Shown: positions 23,194-31,811, numbered from the stretch's first letter. The stretch: 31,811 nucleotides of DNA from CAYVMN01 sp964452575 (GCA_964452575.1 CAYVMN010000019.1:1-31811), one strand, 5' to 3'. Program-made: numbers and translations. The notes: generated by a model from the letters alone, not told the origin.

Positions 23194-24678
23194 CTATCTC
23201 TTCGTACTCGTTTTCAATTCGAGCCATTCGAGCATCTTCTGGATGTTTTTGGACAGATACCACCTGCCGTTGGCAAAGACCCCGTAATCGGCCCCCGCCA
23301 TGGCGGAGGCAAATCTTACGGAATTGGCATAGAACAACCACTGTTCCACCCACATCTTCTCTATGGCCTCATCAAAAGGGCTGCCTTTCCGGGAAGGTCC
23401 TGAGGCCGCGCCTTGCTCCCAGACCGAAAGCATTACCCTGGTTGCAGTCAAGGTCATCCTGTTGGTGGTATCTATAGCGTTTTGGAGGCGTTCAAAATGT
23501 CCTTGCACCCAGCTGTTGGCATGGCAGGAGAGACAGATCTTCTTCAGGCCCACAAGCCTCCTTTCTTCCTCTTTAGGGCCAATCAGATACTTCCCTGCTG
23601 GCTCCCCCGTGAGCTCCGTTGGCAGTGGAAGTCCGGCCCTATTCCTGATTAGCGAGGTGTCGGGCGATCTTGGATGGGCATGTGCATAAATCAATCCGAA
23701 GAGCCTCCAGGGGAGGCGGTCGTTCATCTGATGGGTCCGCTCCGCTACGACATTTCCATTGGCGGCGACAATTAGGCTAACGTGGCAAGCAGCACACGTG
23801 GGGGCCATGAAGTCTCTCCCGAGTCGCCACGGTACTGCCGCAAGATTCCAGTCCCTTTCAAAGGAAGAAAAAATGTTGCCGTGTTTGCTCACCTGGTAGA
23901 CAGGGTATGCAGGTACGTCAGGACCTTTATGGCATTCAGAGCATGTGTAAGGTCTGCGGGCCATTGAAATGGAAAACTGGTGGCGGCTATGACAGCTAGC
24001 GCAGGAGCCCCTGCTGCCATCCGGATTGATGCGGCCGACACCTTGATTGGGCCAGCCCGAGAGGACAGGGAATTTCATGTCTCCCATTTCGGTTTTCACA
24101 TCTTTCATGCCTCTGACTTCTACCACGGTACCGTGGCAGTAAAGGCAGGAATCGCCATTTGTTTTCGGGTCAGGGGACATCAGGGAAGTCTTTGTGCCCT
24201 CAAGGGACTGGACGCCATTGACCGCCTTTACGAGATCCAGATACAAGGGGTTGTTCATAAGGTTGCCGTACGCGTGTGACATGAGATTCTTGCCATATTG
24301 CTCTGCCTCTGTAGGATGGCAAGTGGCGCAGTCCGCTGGGGTGACTACCACATGCACCTTGAAGTCATTATGTTCAAAGGTATCTTTATGTCTTTCCGGA
24401 TTCAGTGTGTGGCACTCGGCACAACCAACGGCCTTGGTAATGTGCTTTCCGGGTATCTCTTTGGATGAGACAAGCCTCTCTAATCTCTCCTTTTTGCTAG
24501 CTTCTTCAGGGGTTACCAGGGCGTGACCGCTTTTTTTCCATTCAGAGACGATGCCCGGATGGATGGAGGCGTGGCACTCCATGCATGCCTCAGTATCCTG
24601 GCTAACGGGCGCTTGAGCCCCGCCTGCCCCTGCCCTGAAGACCACAACAATCACAAGGCAAGAAAGAAGTATCCTCAT
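23194..24678 (-). CDS. Octaheme c-type cytochrome, hydroxylamine-oxidoreductase family
   Basis: A 494-aa exported protein. ATG 24678 is chosen: AGGAGG is seven bases upstream and a signal peptide (LLSCLVIVVVFRAGAGGAQA) follows. It has eight CxxCH motifs at residues 32, 86, 117, 178, 226, 246, 295 and 382. The segment INPDGSRGSCASCHSRHQFS, followed by CSECHKGPD and VYQVSKHGN, is the hallmark of the HAO family around hemes 5 and 6. The fourth motif (CLYCH) corresponds to the catalytic heme. A tyrosine occurs in AGADYGVF (Y465), in the region where HAO has its heme-crosslinking tyrosine; only an alignment can tell whether it is equivalent. Oxidising members turn hydroxylamine or hydrazine over, and others reduce nitrite or hydroxylamine. 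It sits between a Nudix gene and ppiD with no quinone-linked partner. Confidence 0.85.
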   Translation of the reverse strand: MRILLSCLVIVVVFRAGAGGAQAPVSQDTEACMECHASIHPGIVSEWKKSGHALVTPEEASKKERLERLVSSKEIPGKHITKAVGCAECHTLNPERHKDTFEHNDFKVHVVVTPADCATCHPTEAEQYGKNLMSHAYGNLMNNPLYLDLVKAVNGVQSLEGTKTSLMSPDPKTNGDSCLYCHGTVVEVRGMKDVKTEMGDMKFPVLSGWPNQGVGRINPDGSRGSCASCHSRHQFSISMARRPYTCSECHKGPDVPAYPVYQVSKHGNIFSSFERDWNLAAVPWRLGRDFMAPTCAACHVSLIVAANGNVVAERTHQMNDRLPWRLFGLIYAHAHPRSPDTSLIRNRAGLPLPTELTGEPAGKYLIGPKEEERRLVGLKKICLSCHANSWVQGHFERLQNAIDTTNRMTLTATRVMLSVWEQGAASGPSRKGSPFDEAIEKMWVEQWLFYANSVRFASAMAGADYGVFANGRWYLSKNIQKMLEWLELKTSTKR

Positions 24679-24722
24679 GGTGCGTCCTCCTGTTCCCCTT
24701 TTTCCTGAGGGAGCCATAGGGT

Positions 24723-25274
24723 TTATGATTGTTGGTTGTATTCCATATAGAACCTGTAAAAGGCTGCCAACACAAGGGCATGAGTAATCTGCTCCTCTCT
24801 TATGAGACGTGGGACCTCTGTGATGGGCTGGAGGAGCACCTCTATGTCCTCTCTTTCGTCCTGGCTCTGATCTCCAGCAGGAAAGACATCCTTCGCAAGG
24901 AATGTGTAACAAAGGTTATTCTGTATGGCCGGATTGGGATGGACACTGCCCAGACAGATCATCTCACGGGGGCGGTACCCGGTTTCTTCATAGAGCTCCC
25001 TTGCGGCCGCTTCCTCCGGGGTGTCCTGCCCTTCCACAAGGCCGCCTGGTATCTCCAAGGTGACGTCCCGAATCCCGTGACGGTATTGCCGGACCATAAC
25101 CACCTCGTCTTGCGGGGTGAGGGGAATCACATTTACCCAGGAGGAGGACTCCAGTATGAAGAAGGTATGCTCCCTTCGGGTCCTGGGGCTGAGGGCCATG
25201 TCGGTCCGAAGATTAAAGACCCTGTACGACTTATCACGCTTACTTGAAGTCACCTTCCATTTTTTTGGGGGCAT
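24723..25274 (-). CDS. Nudix hydrolase, ADP-ribose pyrophosphatase type
   Basis: A 183-aa protein with a complete Nudix box at residues 78-100 (G78, then E85-PEEAAARELYEETGY), where R92, E93, E96 and E97 bind metal. The IPGG before the box and the SSWVNVIPLTPQDEVVMVRQ strand are typical of ADP-ribose or NDP-sugar pyrophosphatases. It hydrolyses nucleoside diphosphates linked to another moiety; the exact substrate is not readable. Its ATG directly follows the stop of the helicase gene (TGA-ATG), so translation is coupled. It is cytoplasmic and of normal length. Confidence 0.9.
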   Translation of the reverse strand: MPPKKWKVTSSKRDKSYRVFNLRTDMALSPRTRREHTFFILESSSWVNVIPLTPQDEVVMVRQYRHGIRDVTLEIPGGLVEGQDTPEEAAARELYEETGYRPREMICLGSVHPNPAIQNNLCYTFLAKDVFPAGDQSQDEREDIEVLLQPITEVPRLIREEQITHALVLAAFYRFYMEYNQQS

Positions 25275-27239
25275 TCAATTGCTCCTTTCACGCCCTTTTC
25301 CTGGCGTCTTTCTTTCAAAGAACCGGGTGATATCTGACAGGCTGTGGGTGATTGGGATCTCTGGAAGGCTTTGCAGAAACAGTCTCCCGTATCTGCTGGC
25401 CAGTATCCTGTTATCCAGGATCGACAGTAGTCCCGTGTCAGAGCTCTTTCTTATCAGTCTTCCCAGGCCTTGTTTCAGGGAGATTATGGCCGATGGTAGT
25501 TGATATTCCAAGAATGGGTTGCCGCCCCTTTCGCGTATGACATTGATCCTGGCAGCCACTAGGGGCTCAGCAGGGGAATCGAAGGGAAGCTTATCGATAA
25601 TCAGGCAGCTCAGGGCCTCACCAGGGACATCTATCCCCTGCCAGAATGAGCTTGTGGCCAAGAGGACCGAATGGATATCCTTTCGGAACTCATCCAGGAG
25701 AACTGTGCGCGGGGCATCGCCCTGTCTGTGGACGGCGTATGGGATCCCGTCCCTGATTATTGAATAGGCTATGTTCAGATTGTGATAGCCGGTGAAGAGG
25801 ATCAAGGCCCTCCCCCCTGTTATCTTCAATATGTCTATGATCCTTCCGGCGACCTGTGGGCCGAACAGGGGGTCACTCGGAATGGGCAGATCTCTGGGAA
25901 TGTAAAGTAGGGTCTGTCGTCCAAGATCGAAATGGGAGGGATATATGGACTCGAGGGCCCGGTCAGGAACTCCAAGGCGCGAACGGATATAATCAAAGTT
26001 CCCATTTGTAGAAATGGTGGCAGAGGTAAGGACTACGGTCCTAACCTTTTTGTAAAGGAGCTCATTGAGGCGCTCCGATATGTTAAGGGGTGAGGCGTGA
26101 AGCAAGAGGCTCCTCTTTAGCCTCTCATACCAGTTGAGCCAATCTGTGTCCCTTGTACTCAGGATCTCTCCCAATAGCTCATCCAGTTCACCCGCCCTGG
26201 CCAGAAGTGTTTGGAGGGTGGGACCTTCAGGCCCTCGAAGTCCTAGGTGCTCTCTAATATGTCTGAGCCCTCTGAGAACTTCTCTGGCCGGGCCTTCCCT
26301 CAGATTTCTGAGCGTCTCGTCGTCCAGAATCCCTTTTTCCCCTTGTCCATCAAAGAAGCGGTTCAACCCCTCTGATGCAGCCCGGATGGCATCTAAAAGG
26401 ACCTTTATCTTGGCATTACCGAGATAGGGCAGGGACCTGATCTCCCTTTCCAGATCGCCTGCCAGCTCTACCAGTTGATTGGTACTCAGGCTTTCCCCCA
26501 GGTAGGAGGTGGCTATCCCCTCTATCCTATGGGCCTCGTCAAACACGGCCGCCTCGAAACGGGGGATAATCTCGCCGAATCCGCCCCTTCGCACCTTTAG
26601 GTCCGCAAAGAAGAGATGATGGTTCACGATGATGATTTTTGCCCTGGCGGCCCTGCTCCGGAGCCGGCCGAGGAAACACTCGTCCAGGTAGAGACACTCC
26701 GCACCCAGGCACTGATCCGATGTGGAAGATAGGGTGTCCCATAGGGCGTCGTCATCTGCCAACCAGGCAATCTCTGATCGATCGGCAAACTCAGTCCCCT
26801 TGAGCCATTCTCCTATTCTCTCCCTTGTCTCGCTTCGGCCCGGTACTTTGGGAGATGTCTGGGAGAGGTATTGGTGGTACCTGTGGAGACAGAGATAGTT
26901 CTTCCTCCCCTTCATGACCATGGCATCGATCTGGAATTGATCTCCCATGGCGCCCTGAAGAAGGGGCAGGTCCTTGAAGTAGATCTGCTCCTGAAGGTTT
27001 TTGGTCCCGGTGGAAATGACGGTCTTCTTACCGCTCAACATGACAGGAACCAGGTAACCAAAGGTCTTTCCGGTACCTGTTCCCCCTTCTATGATGGCAG
27101 GCAGTCCTTCTCTGAGGCAGTCCCCAACCAGGAGGGCCATTTGGAGCTGGGAGGAGCGAAACTCAAATCCCTTAAGGGAGTGGGCGAGCATTCCGTCCTG
27201 TCCCAGGATCTCCTGGATGTTGATGGGGGATTTTGACAT
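25275..27239 (-). CDS. DinG/XPD-type Fe-S ATP-dependent DNA helicase
   Basis: A 654-aa superfamily-2 helicase. Walker A GGTGTGKT is at 52-59. Four cysteines C117, C177, C182 and C188 (YLCLHRY; CLGAECLYLDEC) lie where DinG/XPD proteins bind a [4Fe-4S] cluster. DEAH is at 234-237. Motifs of the second RecA domain include RALILFTGYHNL, LLATSSFWQGIDVPGEA and the motif VI sequence QGLGRLIR. It unwinds DNA 5' to 3' using ATP in repair or at R-loops and G4 structures, by family knowledge. The start ATG 27239 lies 10 bases after the oxidoreductase stop, with no strong Shine-Dalgarno, and the gene is coupled to the Nudix gene downstream. Confidence 0.9.
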   Translation of the reverse strand: MSKSPINIQEILGQDGMLAHSLKGFEFRSSQLQMALLVGDCLREGLPAIIEGGTGTGKTFGYLVPVMLSGKKTVISTGTKNLQEQIYFKDLPLLQGAMGDQFQIDAMVMKGRKNYLCLHRYHQYLSQTSPKVPGRSETRERIGEWLKGTEFADRSEIAWLADDDALWDTLSSTSDQCLGAECLYLDECFLGRLRSRAARAKIIIVNHHLFFADLKVRRGGFGEIIPRFEAAVFDEAHRIEGIATSYLGESLSTNQLVELAGDLEREIRSLPYLGNAKIKVLLDAIRAASEGLNRFFDGQGEKGILDDETLRNLREGPAREVLRGLRHIREHLGLRGPEGPTLQTLLARAGELDELLGEILSTRDTDWLNWYERLKRSLLLHASPLNISERLNELLYKKVRTVVLTSATISTNGNFDYIRSRLGVPDRALESIYPSHFDLGRQTLLYIPRDLPIPSDPLFGPQVAGRIIDILKITGGRALILFTGYHNLNIAYSIIRDGIPYAVHRQGDAPRTVLLDEFRKDIHSVLLATSSFWQGIDVPGEALSCLIIDKLPFDSPAEPLVAARINVIRERGGNPFLEYQLPSAIISLKQGLGRLIRKSSDTGLLSILDNRILASRYGRLFLQSLPEIPITHSLSDITRFFERKTPGKGRERSN

Positions 27240-27249
27240 GAGGCAGATA

Positions 27250-28443
27250 TCAGTCTCCTATATCAAATCCCTCTGCCTCGAGCTGGTCTTTTATCTTTCT
27301 GATGTCCTGCTTTTCAGACATCATTTGGGTTATCCTGTTGAACCCCTTCTTGTCTCCGAGCATGATACAGCCTATGATCTGATTATTATCGAGCACGATC
27401 TTCTTGTAGACCTTTTCACCTGTTACCACACTGGATAGGAACTTTTCCTCTGCGTCGATCTCTCCTGCTGAGGCCAGGTCCACGCCAACCACCTTCAGCG
27501 TATTGGCCATAGTGGTTCCGCTGTAACGGAGATCTCCGCCTGTCATGTTTGTCCCGGCTATCTTGCCCTGCTCCATCGCCGCTGGCCAGATTCCATAGGG
27601 CATGCCCCTGAACTCGGCCACGTCGCCTGCGGCATAGATATCCGTCTGGCTGGTCTTTAGGCGCTCGTCCACCTTAATGCCTTTGTCTATCTCAAGGCCA
27701 AGGGGCTTGGCCAGTTCCATGTTAGGACGTACACCCGCTGATATTATGACCATCCGGGCATTGAGCCTCTCGCCACCTTCCAACAGGACCCCGGAAACCT
27801 GATGATCGCCGGTTATCTCCTGCGTCTTGGCCCCGAGCCGGAAGGCAAATCCCATCCCTTCCATAACGGACTTGAGTCTCTTGGCACCTTCGTTGTCCAA
27901 TTGCCTTGGCAAAAGCCTTGGAAAAAATTCCACTACAGTGACCTTGATTCCGAGCCTTAAGAGGGCATTTCCGGCCTCTAGCCCTAAGAGACCTCCGCCG
28001 ATGAGTACCACATCCTTTGCCTTGTCGGACCAGGCCAAGATCTCCCTGCAGTCCTGGATGGACCGGATCGCAAAGACACCATTTGTCTCTGACCCCTTTA
28101 TGGGGGGGATAAAAGAGTGGCTCCCTGTTGCCAGCAGGAGTGTGTCGTAAAGGAACTCCTCGTTGTCTTCGGTAAGTACTGCCTTTTTTTGAGGATCACC
28201 GCTGATAACCGGAGATTGTAGCCTCAGGTCAATCTTCTCTGCTTCATACCAACCAGCCTTTCTTGCCAGGAGATCTGCCTCCTTCAGATCGCCAGAAAGA
28301 TATTCGTTAAGCCTGATCCTGTAATAAAATGGGAGATCCTCATTGGTAAAGATGGTAATTGTCCCCTCTTTATCCAGTTTTCGGATATTTTCGGCTGCCG
28401 TGGTCCCTGCAACCCCATTTCCAACAATGATGTATCTTTTCAT
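27250..28443 (-). CDS. NAD(P)H/FAD-dependent oxidoreductase (nitrite/rubredoxin-reductase-like)
   Basis: A 397-aa pyridine-nucleotide-disulfide-type oxidoreductase. ATG 28443 follows AAGGAGG at the right distance. The FAD-binding motif is IIVGNGVAGTTAAENI (residue 5 on). The NAD-binding motif is VVLIGGGLLGLEAGNALL (about residue 145). The second FAD motif is TDIYAAGDVAEF. The C-terminal domain ends in a helical tail rich in K, E and D (MSEKQDIRKIKDQLEAEGFD). The nearest described kin are the FAD parts of NADH-nitrite reductases, NADH-rubredoxin reductases and related proteins. No partner rubredoxin or siroheme subunit lies next to it, so the acceptor is unknown. It stands 238 bases downstream of the thiolase. 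Confidence 0.85.
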   Translation of the reverse strand: MKRYIIVGNGVAGTTAAENIRKLDKEGTITIFTNEDLPFYYRIRLNEYLSGDLKEADLLARKAGWYEAEKIDLRLQSPVISGDPQKKAVLTEDNEEFLYDTLLLATGSHSFIPPIKGSETNGVFAIRSIQDCREILAWSDKAKDVVLIGGGLLGLEAGNALLRLGIKVTVVEFFPRLLPRQLDNEGAKRLKSVMEGMGFAFRLGAKTQEITGDHQVSGVLLEGGERLNARMVIISAGVRPNMELAKPLGLEIDKGIKVDERLKTSQTDIYAAGDVAEFRGMPYGIWPAAMEQGKIAGTNMTGGDLRYSGTTMANTLKVVGVDLASAGEIDAEEKFLSSVVTGEKVYKKIVLDNNQIIGCIMLGDKKGFNRITQMMSEKQDIRKIKDQLEAEGFDIGD

Positions 28444-28510
28444 GACCAAACCTCCTTAGCCGAAGATCGACATAAATCCCATGCCAGGCCAGTTATTGAC
28501 ATGCGTAACC

Positions 28511-28672
28511 CTATCTCCTTACAACAGGATTCAGGTCCTGGCAAAGGCCTTGCTTAAACCCGGCCTCGATAAATCGAATAGGTCTTTTTGACTGCCTCAT
28601 CTCTTCCCGCATCAGGTTGATATTTTCCTCATACCGTTTTTTATCAAGCGTGTCTGCAGGGCCAAAGATGAA
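28511..28672 (-). other. Open stretch between thiolase and oxidoreductase genes, possible gene remnant
   Basis: In the same frame as the thiolase, but after its stop and one further TGA, a frame stays open over 53 codons (FIFGPADTLDKKRYEENINL, then MREEMRQSKRPIRFIEAGFK and so on to TAG 28511). Its composition is protein-like. The only ATGs come late, with no ribosome-binding site. It may be the tail of a lost gene. No family is recognised. Confidence 0.25.
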
Positions 28673-28681
28673 TCAGGTGCC

Positions 28682-29887
28682 TTAGCCTATCTTCAGTATG
28701 AGGGCTCCACCCGTATCACCGGCAGCACATCCTGCCCAGAGGAGATACCCTCCTCCTTTCATGGCCACTTCCTCGATCCCCTCTATGATGATACGACCCG
28801 CCGTGGGTCCTTGGGGATGTCCATATATGAGGGAGCACCCGTAATTGTTAAAGCCCAGTTCCCCTGTACCCATAGGATCGACACCCATCTGCTGGCCGAA
28901 GTAGAGGTCATTGACCACAAATGGGTTGTGGGTCTTGACGGTCTTCATGTCCCGTATCTTGAGGCCTGCATTTTCAAGGGCCATCCTGGCAGCCGGGACC
29001 GGGGCCGCGGCCATGTAACCCGGTTTTGCCCTGGAATATCCATAGGAGATGATCTGAATATTGAGGGAGGGATCGGCGCTAAGTTCTTTGGCCTTCTCCC
29101 TGGAGGTGATCACCAGGCCACAGTTGCCGTCGGCCGGATGTGTCTGGGACCCAAATGAAAGAATCCCACCAGGGATAAGGGGTTTGAGGCCGGCAAGCCC
29201 CTCTCTTGTTGAGGCCATGACCCCTTCATCTTCTTCCACAAGGATAGTCTTCTTCCGTGATACCTTCACCTCTGCCGGAAACATATACCGCCTCTGGAAG
29301 GCCCGGTCATTTTCGAGGGCCATGAGGTACTGCTCGTAGCGTCTCAGCGTCAGCTCGTCACACTGCTCTTTGGTGAAACCACCCTCTTTACCCACATTTT
29401 CAGCAGTCTCGATCATCTTTAGGCCGACGTTGGGGTCACCGTTAAAATTGTCCATGAGCCAGTTCTCAGATATTACCTCCCCGCCAGGCCCGTTGGGGTT
29501 TGGCCAGATGGTATGGGGCCCGTTGGAGCAGCGGTCTGCCATGAGGGTATAGGCGTTCCTGTAAAGGCCTGTTTCTATCCCCACAGCCGCCTGAAGAATA
29601 CATATGGCGGATGTCGTGCAGGCCTGGCTAATGGTTACGCCCGGTGTCTCCGTGGCGCCCATCAGGGCCGCAACCCAAGGGCCTGCATAAAACCACTGGG
29701 GCTGCCCAATTGTCATCCCGAAGATGACGTAGTCGAACATCTTGGGGTCCCAGCCCTTCTTTGCCACCCACCTCTTGGTGGTGTTGCCCGCCAGGATGAC
29801 AGCATGCTCATTTGCCAGGCTTCCCTGCCATCTTGAAAAGGGGGTCGAATAATAACCCTCGTAAGGTATAAAGGCCTTTGTCAACAT
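28682..29887 (-). CDS. Thiolase-family acyl-CoA acetyltransferase
   Basis: A 401-aa thiolase-fold protein. C90 in ISQACTTSA is the acyl-accepting cysteine. H357 in YGHPQGPTAGR and C387 in WAGCAAGDTGGA form the deprotonating pair. Degradative thiolases usually have NEAFA in the third motif, but this protein has HNPFVVNDLYF, a variant I associate with thiolases of anaerobic fatty and aromatic acid degraders. It would cleave a 3-ketoacyl-CoA with CoA, or run the reverse condensation. ATG 29887 has AAAGGAG upstream and follows the acyl-CoA ligase stop by 14 bases, so the two form an operon for activation and thiolysis of a carboxylic acid. Other beta-oxidation enzymes are not in the window. Confidence 0.8.
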   Translation of the reverse strand: MLTKAFIPYEGYYSTPFSRWQGSLANEHAVILAGNTTKRWVAKKGWDPKMFDYVIFGMTIGQPQWFYAGPWVAALMGATETPGVTISQACTTSAICILQAAVGIETGLYRNAYTLMADRCSNGPHTIWPNPNGPGGEVISENWLMDNFNGDPNVGLKMIETAENVGKEGGFTKEQCDELTLRRYEQYLMALENDRAFQRRYMFPAEVKVSRKKTILVEEDEGVMASTREGLAGLKPLIPGGILSFGSQTHPADGNCGLVITSREKAKELSADPSLNIQIISYGYSRAKPGYMAAAPVPAARMALENAGLKIRDMKTVKTHNPFVVNDLYFGQQMGVDPMGTGELGFNNYGCSLIYGHPQGPTAGRIIIEGIEEVAMKGGGYLLWAGCAAGDTGGALILKIG

Positions 29888-29901
29888 CTCATTTCTCCTT
29901 T

Positions 29902-31485
29902 CTAATGCGCCTCACGCCATGTGCCGTACCTCTCCCTCAGGAGACGGTGGAGTATCTTTCCTGTGGGGGTCCTGGGCATATCTTCATCATCGATGAAATC
30001 CACTGTCTTTGGCCTCTTATATCCGGCCAATTTGCCACGGGAGAAGTCGATGATCTCCTTGGCCAGCTCCTCGGCTGGCTCATATCCCTCGTGTAATACC
30101 ACAACCGCCTTGACGGCCTCCCCCCATTTGTCGTCAGGGACTCCGATAACGGCGATGTCTTTTATCGCCTTATGGGCGCCAACCACATTCTCAACCTCAG
30201 AGGGGTACACGTTTTCCCCGCCCGTAATGATCATGTTGGCCTTTCTGTCAACCAGGGTGTAGTAGCCCTCCTGATCTCTCACCACCATATCACCGGCCGA
30301 AGACCAGCCTTTATCAAAGGCCTCATTTGTCTTCTCAGGCTCTTTCAGGTATTCCTTGAAAAGCATCGGGGTCCTGTAGAACAGCTCCCCTACTTGCCCA
30401 TCAGGGACTTCATTCCTGCCTTCATCGAAGACCCTGATCCGATCGGTCCCGAAGACCTCTTTTCCTATGGACCCAAGCTTTTTGAACTGATCCTCAGGCC
30501 TTAGCAGGGTTACCAGCCCACCCTCAGTACTCCCATAGGCCTCCCACAGCTCGGCATTCTTGAAGTACTCCATGATGGCCAGTTTTAGATCTTTTCTGGC
30601 CGGGGCAGAGGAAATCAGGAGCTGTCGGATAGAAGACACGTCGATGCTATTCTTGATCTTATCAGGAAGGGCAAGCATCATGATGTAATGGGTAGGGACG
30701 AGAGAGGTAAAGGTGATCTTGTATCTTTCGATGGTCCGCAGCAAATCCTCGGGATCAAAGCTGACCATATTGTAGACGAATACCGGGGCGCTCACCAGGG
30801 TATAAGGGAATGAATAAAATATGGAATTGACGTGGAACATGGGCATTACCAGCATGACCTTATCATCCGGTCGAACGCCCATATTGATATTACTCACGAA
30901 GTACTGGGCCATATTGCTCTCATGGGTCCTCATCACGCCCTTGGGGCGTCCCGTTGTGCCGGAGGTGTACATGATGGTCCAGATGTGAGCTGCATCTACG
31001 AGGATGTCCGGCTCTTTCGGTGAGGACTTGTCCAAAAGATCTTCATACCCCACATAGCCCTCTGGCACCGGACCGTCACCCAGGTAGACGTATGCATCTT
31101 TGGGGACCGGCAGCTTGTCTTTGATGCCATTGATAAGCCCCATGAAAGGGGCCTCCACAATAAAACCTTTGCATTCCGAGTGGTTCAGGATGTACTCGAT
31201 CTCCGGCCCGGCCAGCCTGAAACTGACAGGGACAATCACCTGCCCGCCCTTGGCACAGGAGGCATATATGTCCATCCACTCGCCACGGTTGTAGGCCATC
31301 ACCGCAAAATTATCCCCGTGCCCCATCCCCAGATCCTTCAGACCGTTTGCGAGGCGGCAGGAACGCCCATTCCATTCCTTAAAGGTGAATTCCCGTGACT
31401 TGTCCTGCCATCCCAGTTTGTCTGGATAGTTGATGGCATTCATCTTTAAGACCGTACCGACATGCATCCACTTGCTTATCGTCAT
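29902..31485 (-). CDS. AMP-forming acyl-CoA ligase (long-chain/aryl type)
   Basis: A 527-aa ANL-superfamily enzyme. ATG 31485 is chosen because GGGAGGTGACAAG precedes it; the open frame continues upstream but through low-complexity DNA. The ATP-binding motif YTSGTTGRPKG is at residues 173-183. WEAYGSTEGG is the A5 motif. SSAGDMV and LVDRKANMIITGGENVYPSE are the A7-A8 motifs, and K510 in PRTPTGKILHR is the adenylation lysine. It activates a carboxylic acid to acyl-CoA with release of AMP and PPi in the cytoplasm. The substrate class is unknown; the partner thiolase suggests a fatty or branched acid degraded by beta-oxidation. First gene of the minus-strand run. Confidence 0.9.
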   Translation of the reverse strand: MTISKWMHVGTVLKMNAINYPDKLGWQDKSREFTFKEWNGRSCRLANGLKDLGMGHGDNFAVMAYNRGEWMDIYASCAKGGQVIVPVSFRLAGPEIEYILNHSECKGFIVEAPFMGLINGIKDKLPVPKDAYVYLGDGPVPEGYVGYEDLLDKSSPKEPDILVDAAHIWTIMYTSGTTGRPKGVMRTHESNMAQYFVSNINMGVRPDDKVMLVMPMFHVNSIFYSFPYTLVSAPVFVYNMVSFDPEDLLRTIERYKITFTSLVPTHYIMMLALPDKIKNSIDVSSIRQLLISSAPARKDLKLAIMEYFKNAELWEAYGSTEGGLVTLLRPEDQFKKLGSIGKEVFGTDRIRVFDEGRNEVPDGQVGELFYRTPMLFKEYLKEPEKTNEAFDKGWSSAGDMVVRDQEGYYTLVDRKANMIITGGENVYPSEVENVVGAHKAIKDIAVIGVPDDKWGEAVKAVVVLHEGYEPAEELAKEIIDFSRGKLAGYKRPKTVDFIDDEDMPRTPTGKILHRLLRERYGTWREAH

Positions 31486-31570
31486 CTTGTCACCTCCCTT
31501 TAAGAACCTAATGCAGGCCTTCGGCCGCAACCGAAATAGTGGGCAGTGGGCAGATTTCAGAAGCGTCTGC

Positions 31571-31680
31571 TTCCAAATTCCAAATCTCAAGCACCAGATT
31601 ACAAACAAATTCCAGGCGCCAAGCAGCAAACTACAAACAAATTCCAAATCCCAAATACCAAACACAAAACACGAAACATC
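31571..31680. repeat. Short-word tract upstream of the acyl-CoA ligase
   Basis: Overlapping TTCCAAAT, CAAATCCCAAAT, ACAAACAAATTCCA and AACACAAAACACGAAAC words. It is the reverse-complement counterpart of the tract at 2271-2337. It lies where the ligase promoter would be expected, and no promoter boxes can be made out in it. Confidence 0.55.
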
Positions 31681-31721
31681 ACACCCAGAACCTCTCAACC
31701 CCTATATCTGTTTGTTATTTC

Positions 31722-31811
31722 GTAACACTTTAGCGCTTTGAAAGATAGGCCGCCTTTGGCCCGGAGGGAGGACCGCGAGGGTCTTTTTTCCAAAGGACGT
31801 AAAAGACGGCA
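31722..31811 (+). repeat. Palindromic repeat P, copy 3, cut by the window end
   Basis: It starts GTAACACTTTAGCGCTTTG and contains GGCCGCCTTTGGCCCGG and ACCGCGAGGGTCTTTTTTCC, matching the left arm of copy 1 (16995 on) in the same orientation. The right half lies beyond the window. It stands upstream of the acyl-CoA ligase operon. Confidence 0.8.

Overview
The window looks like a chromosomal segment of an anaerobic, respiratory, Gram-negative bacterium. A deltaproteobacterial (Desulfobacterota-like) origin is my inference. It rests on a Mo/W bis-MGD oxidoreductase with a four-cluster ferredoxin subunit, an octaheme c-type cytochrome, a PpiD-type inner-membrane chaperone, an acyl-CoA ligase plus thiolase pair, and intergenic short-word repeats of a kind I associate with that group. 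No rRNA, tRNA, CRISPR array or origin was recognised.

Left part (1-14.8 kb) is accessory and partly decayed. It begins with a transposase split at an A9 run (1-660, minus) and an ISL3-type transposase remnant with two amber codons (1024-1485). Two exported proteins follow on the minus strand: a NosD-like beta-helix protein with an internal 348-bp tandem duplication (2418-5006) and a tail-fibre-like protein (5157-6449). A GT4 glycosyltransferase (7240-8385) is followed directly by a penicillin-acylase gene that is cut off at about 9.78 kb and fused tail to tail with a truncated, twice-frameshifted M6 metalloprotease (to 11423). From 11.4 to 13.5 kb is a gene-poor repeat zone with three copies of one intergenic block, one intact and one broken copy of a small superinfection-immunity-like membrane protein, a DUF6722-like 58-aa protein and a 30-aa membrane peptide. 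A PD-(D/E)XK-type nuclease and a PIN-domain protein close the region.

Middle part (14.9-21.2 kb) is metabolic. A minus-strand pair encodes an LsrF-like class I aldolase and a zinc-dependent dehydrogenase. A plus-strand block encodes a cytoplasmic molybdopterin oxidoreductase, its ferredoxin subunit, a small unknown protein and a DUF1285 protein. The oxidoreductase gene is bracketed by two roughly 200-bp palindromic repeats in opposite orientation. A third copy of the repeat starts at 31722 and runs off the window.

Right part (21.2-31.5 kb) is a tightly packed minus-strand run. In transcription order it encodes an acyl-CoA ligase, a thiolase-family protein, an NAD(P)H/FAD oxidoreductase, a DinG/XPD-type Fe-S helicase, a Nudix hydrolase, an octaheme cytochrome of the hydroxylamine-oxidoreductase family, and PpiD. 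The ligase and thiolase fit carboxylic-acid activation and thiolysis. The two redox systems (molybdoenzyme and octaheme cytochrome) have no electron-transfer partner encoded in the window. No single clearly new system is proven. The strongest leads are the repeat-bracketed molybdoenzyme, the repeat and small-membrane-protein zone at 11.4-13.5 kb, and the orphan octaheme cytochrome.
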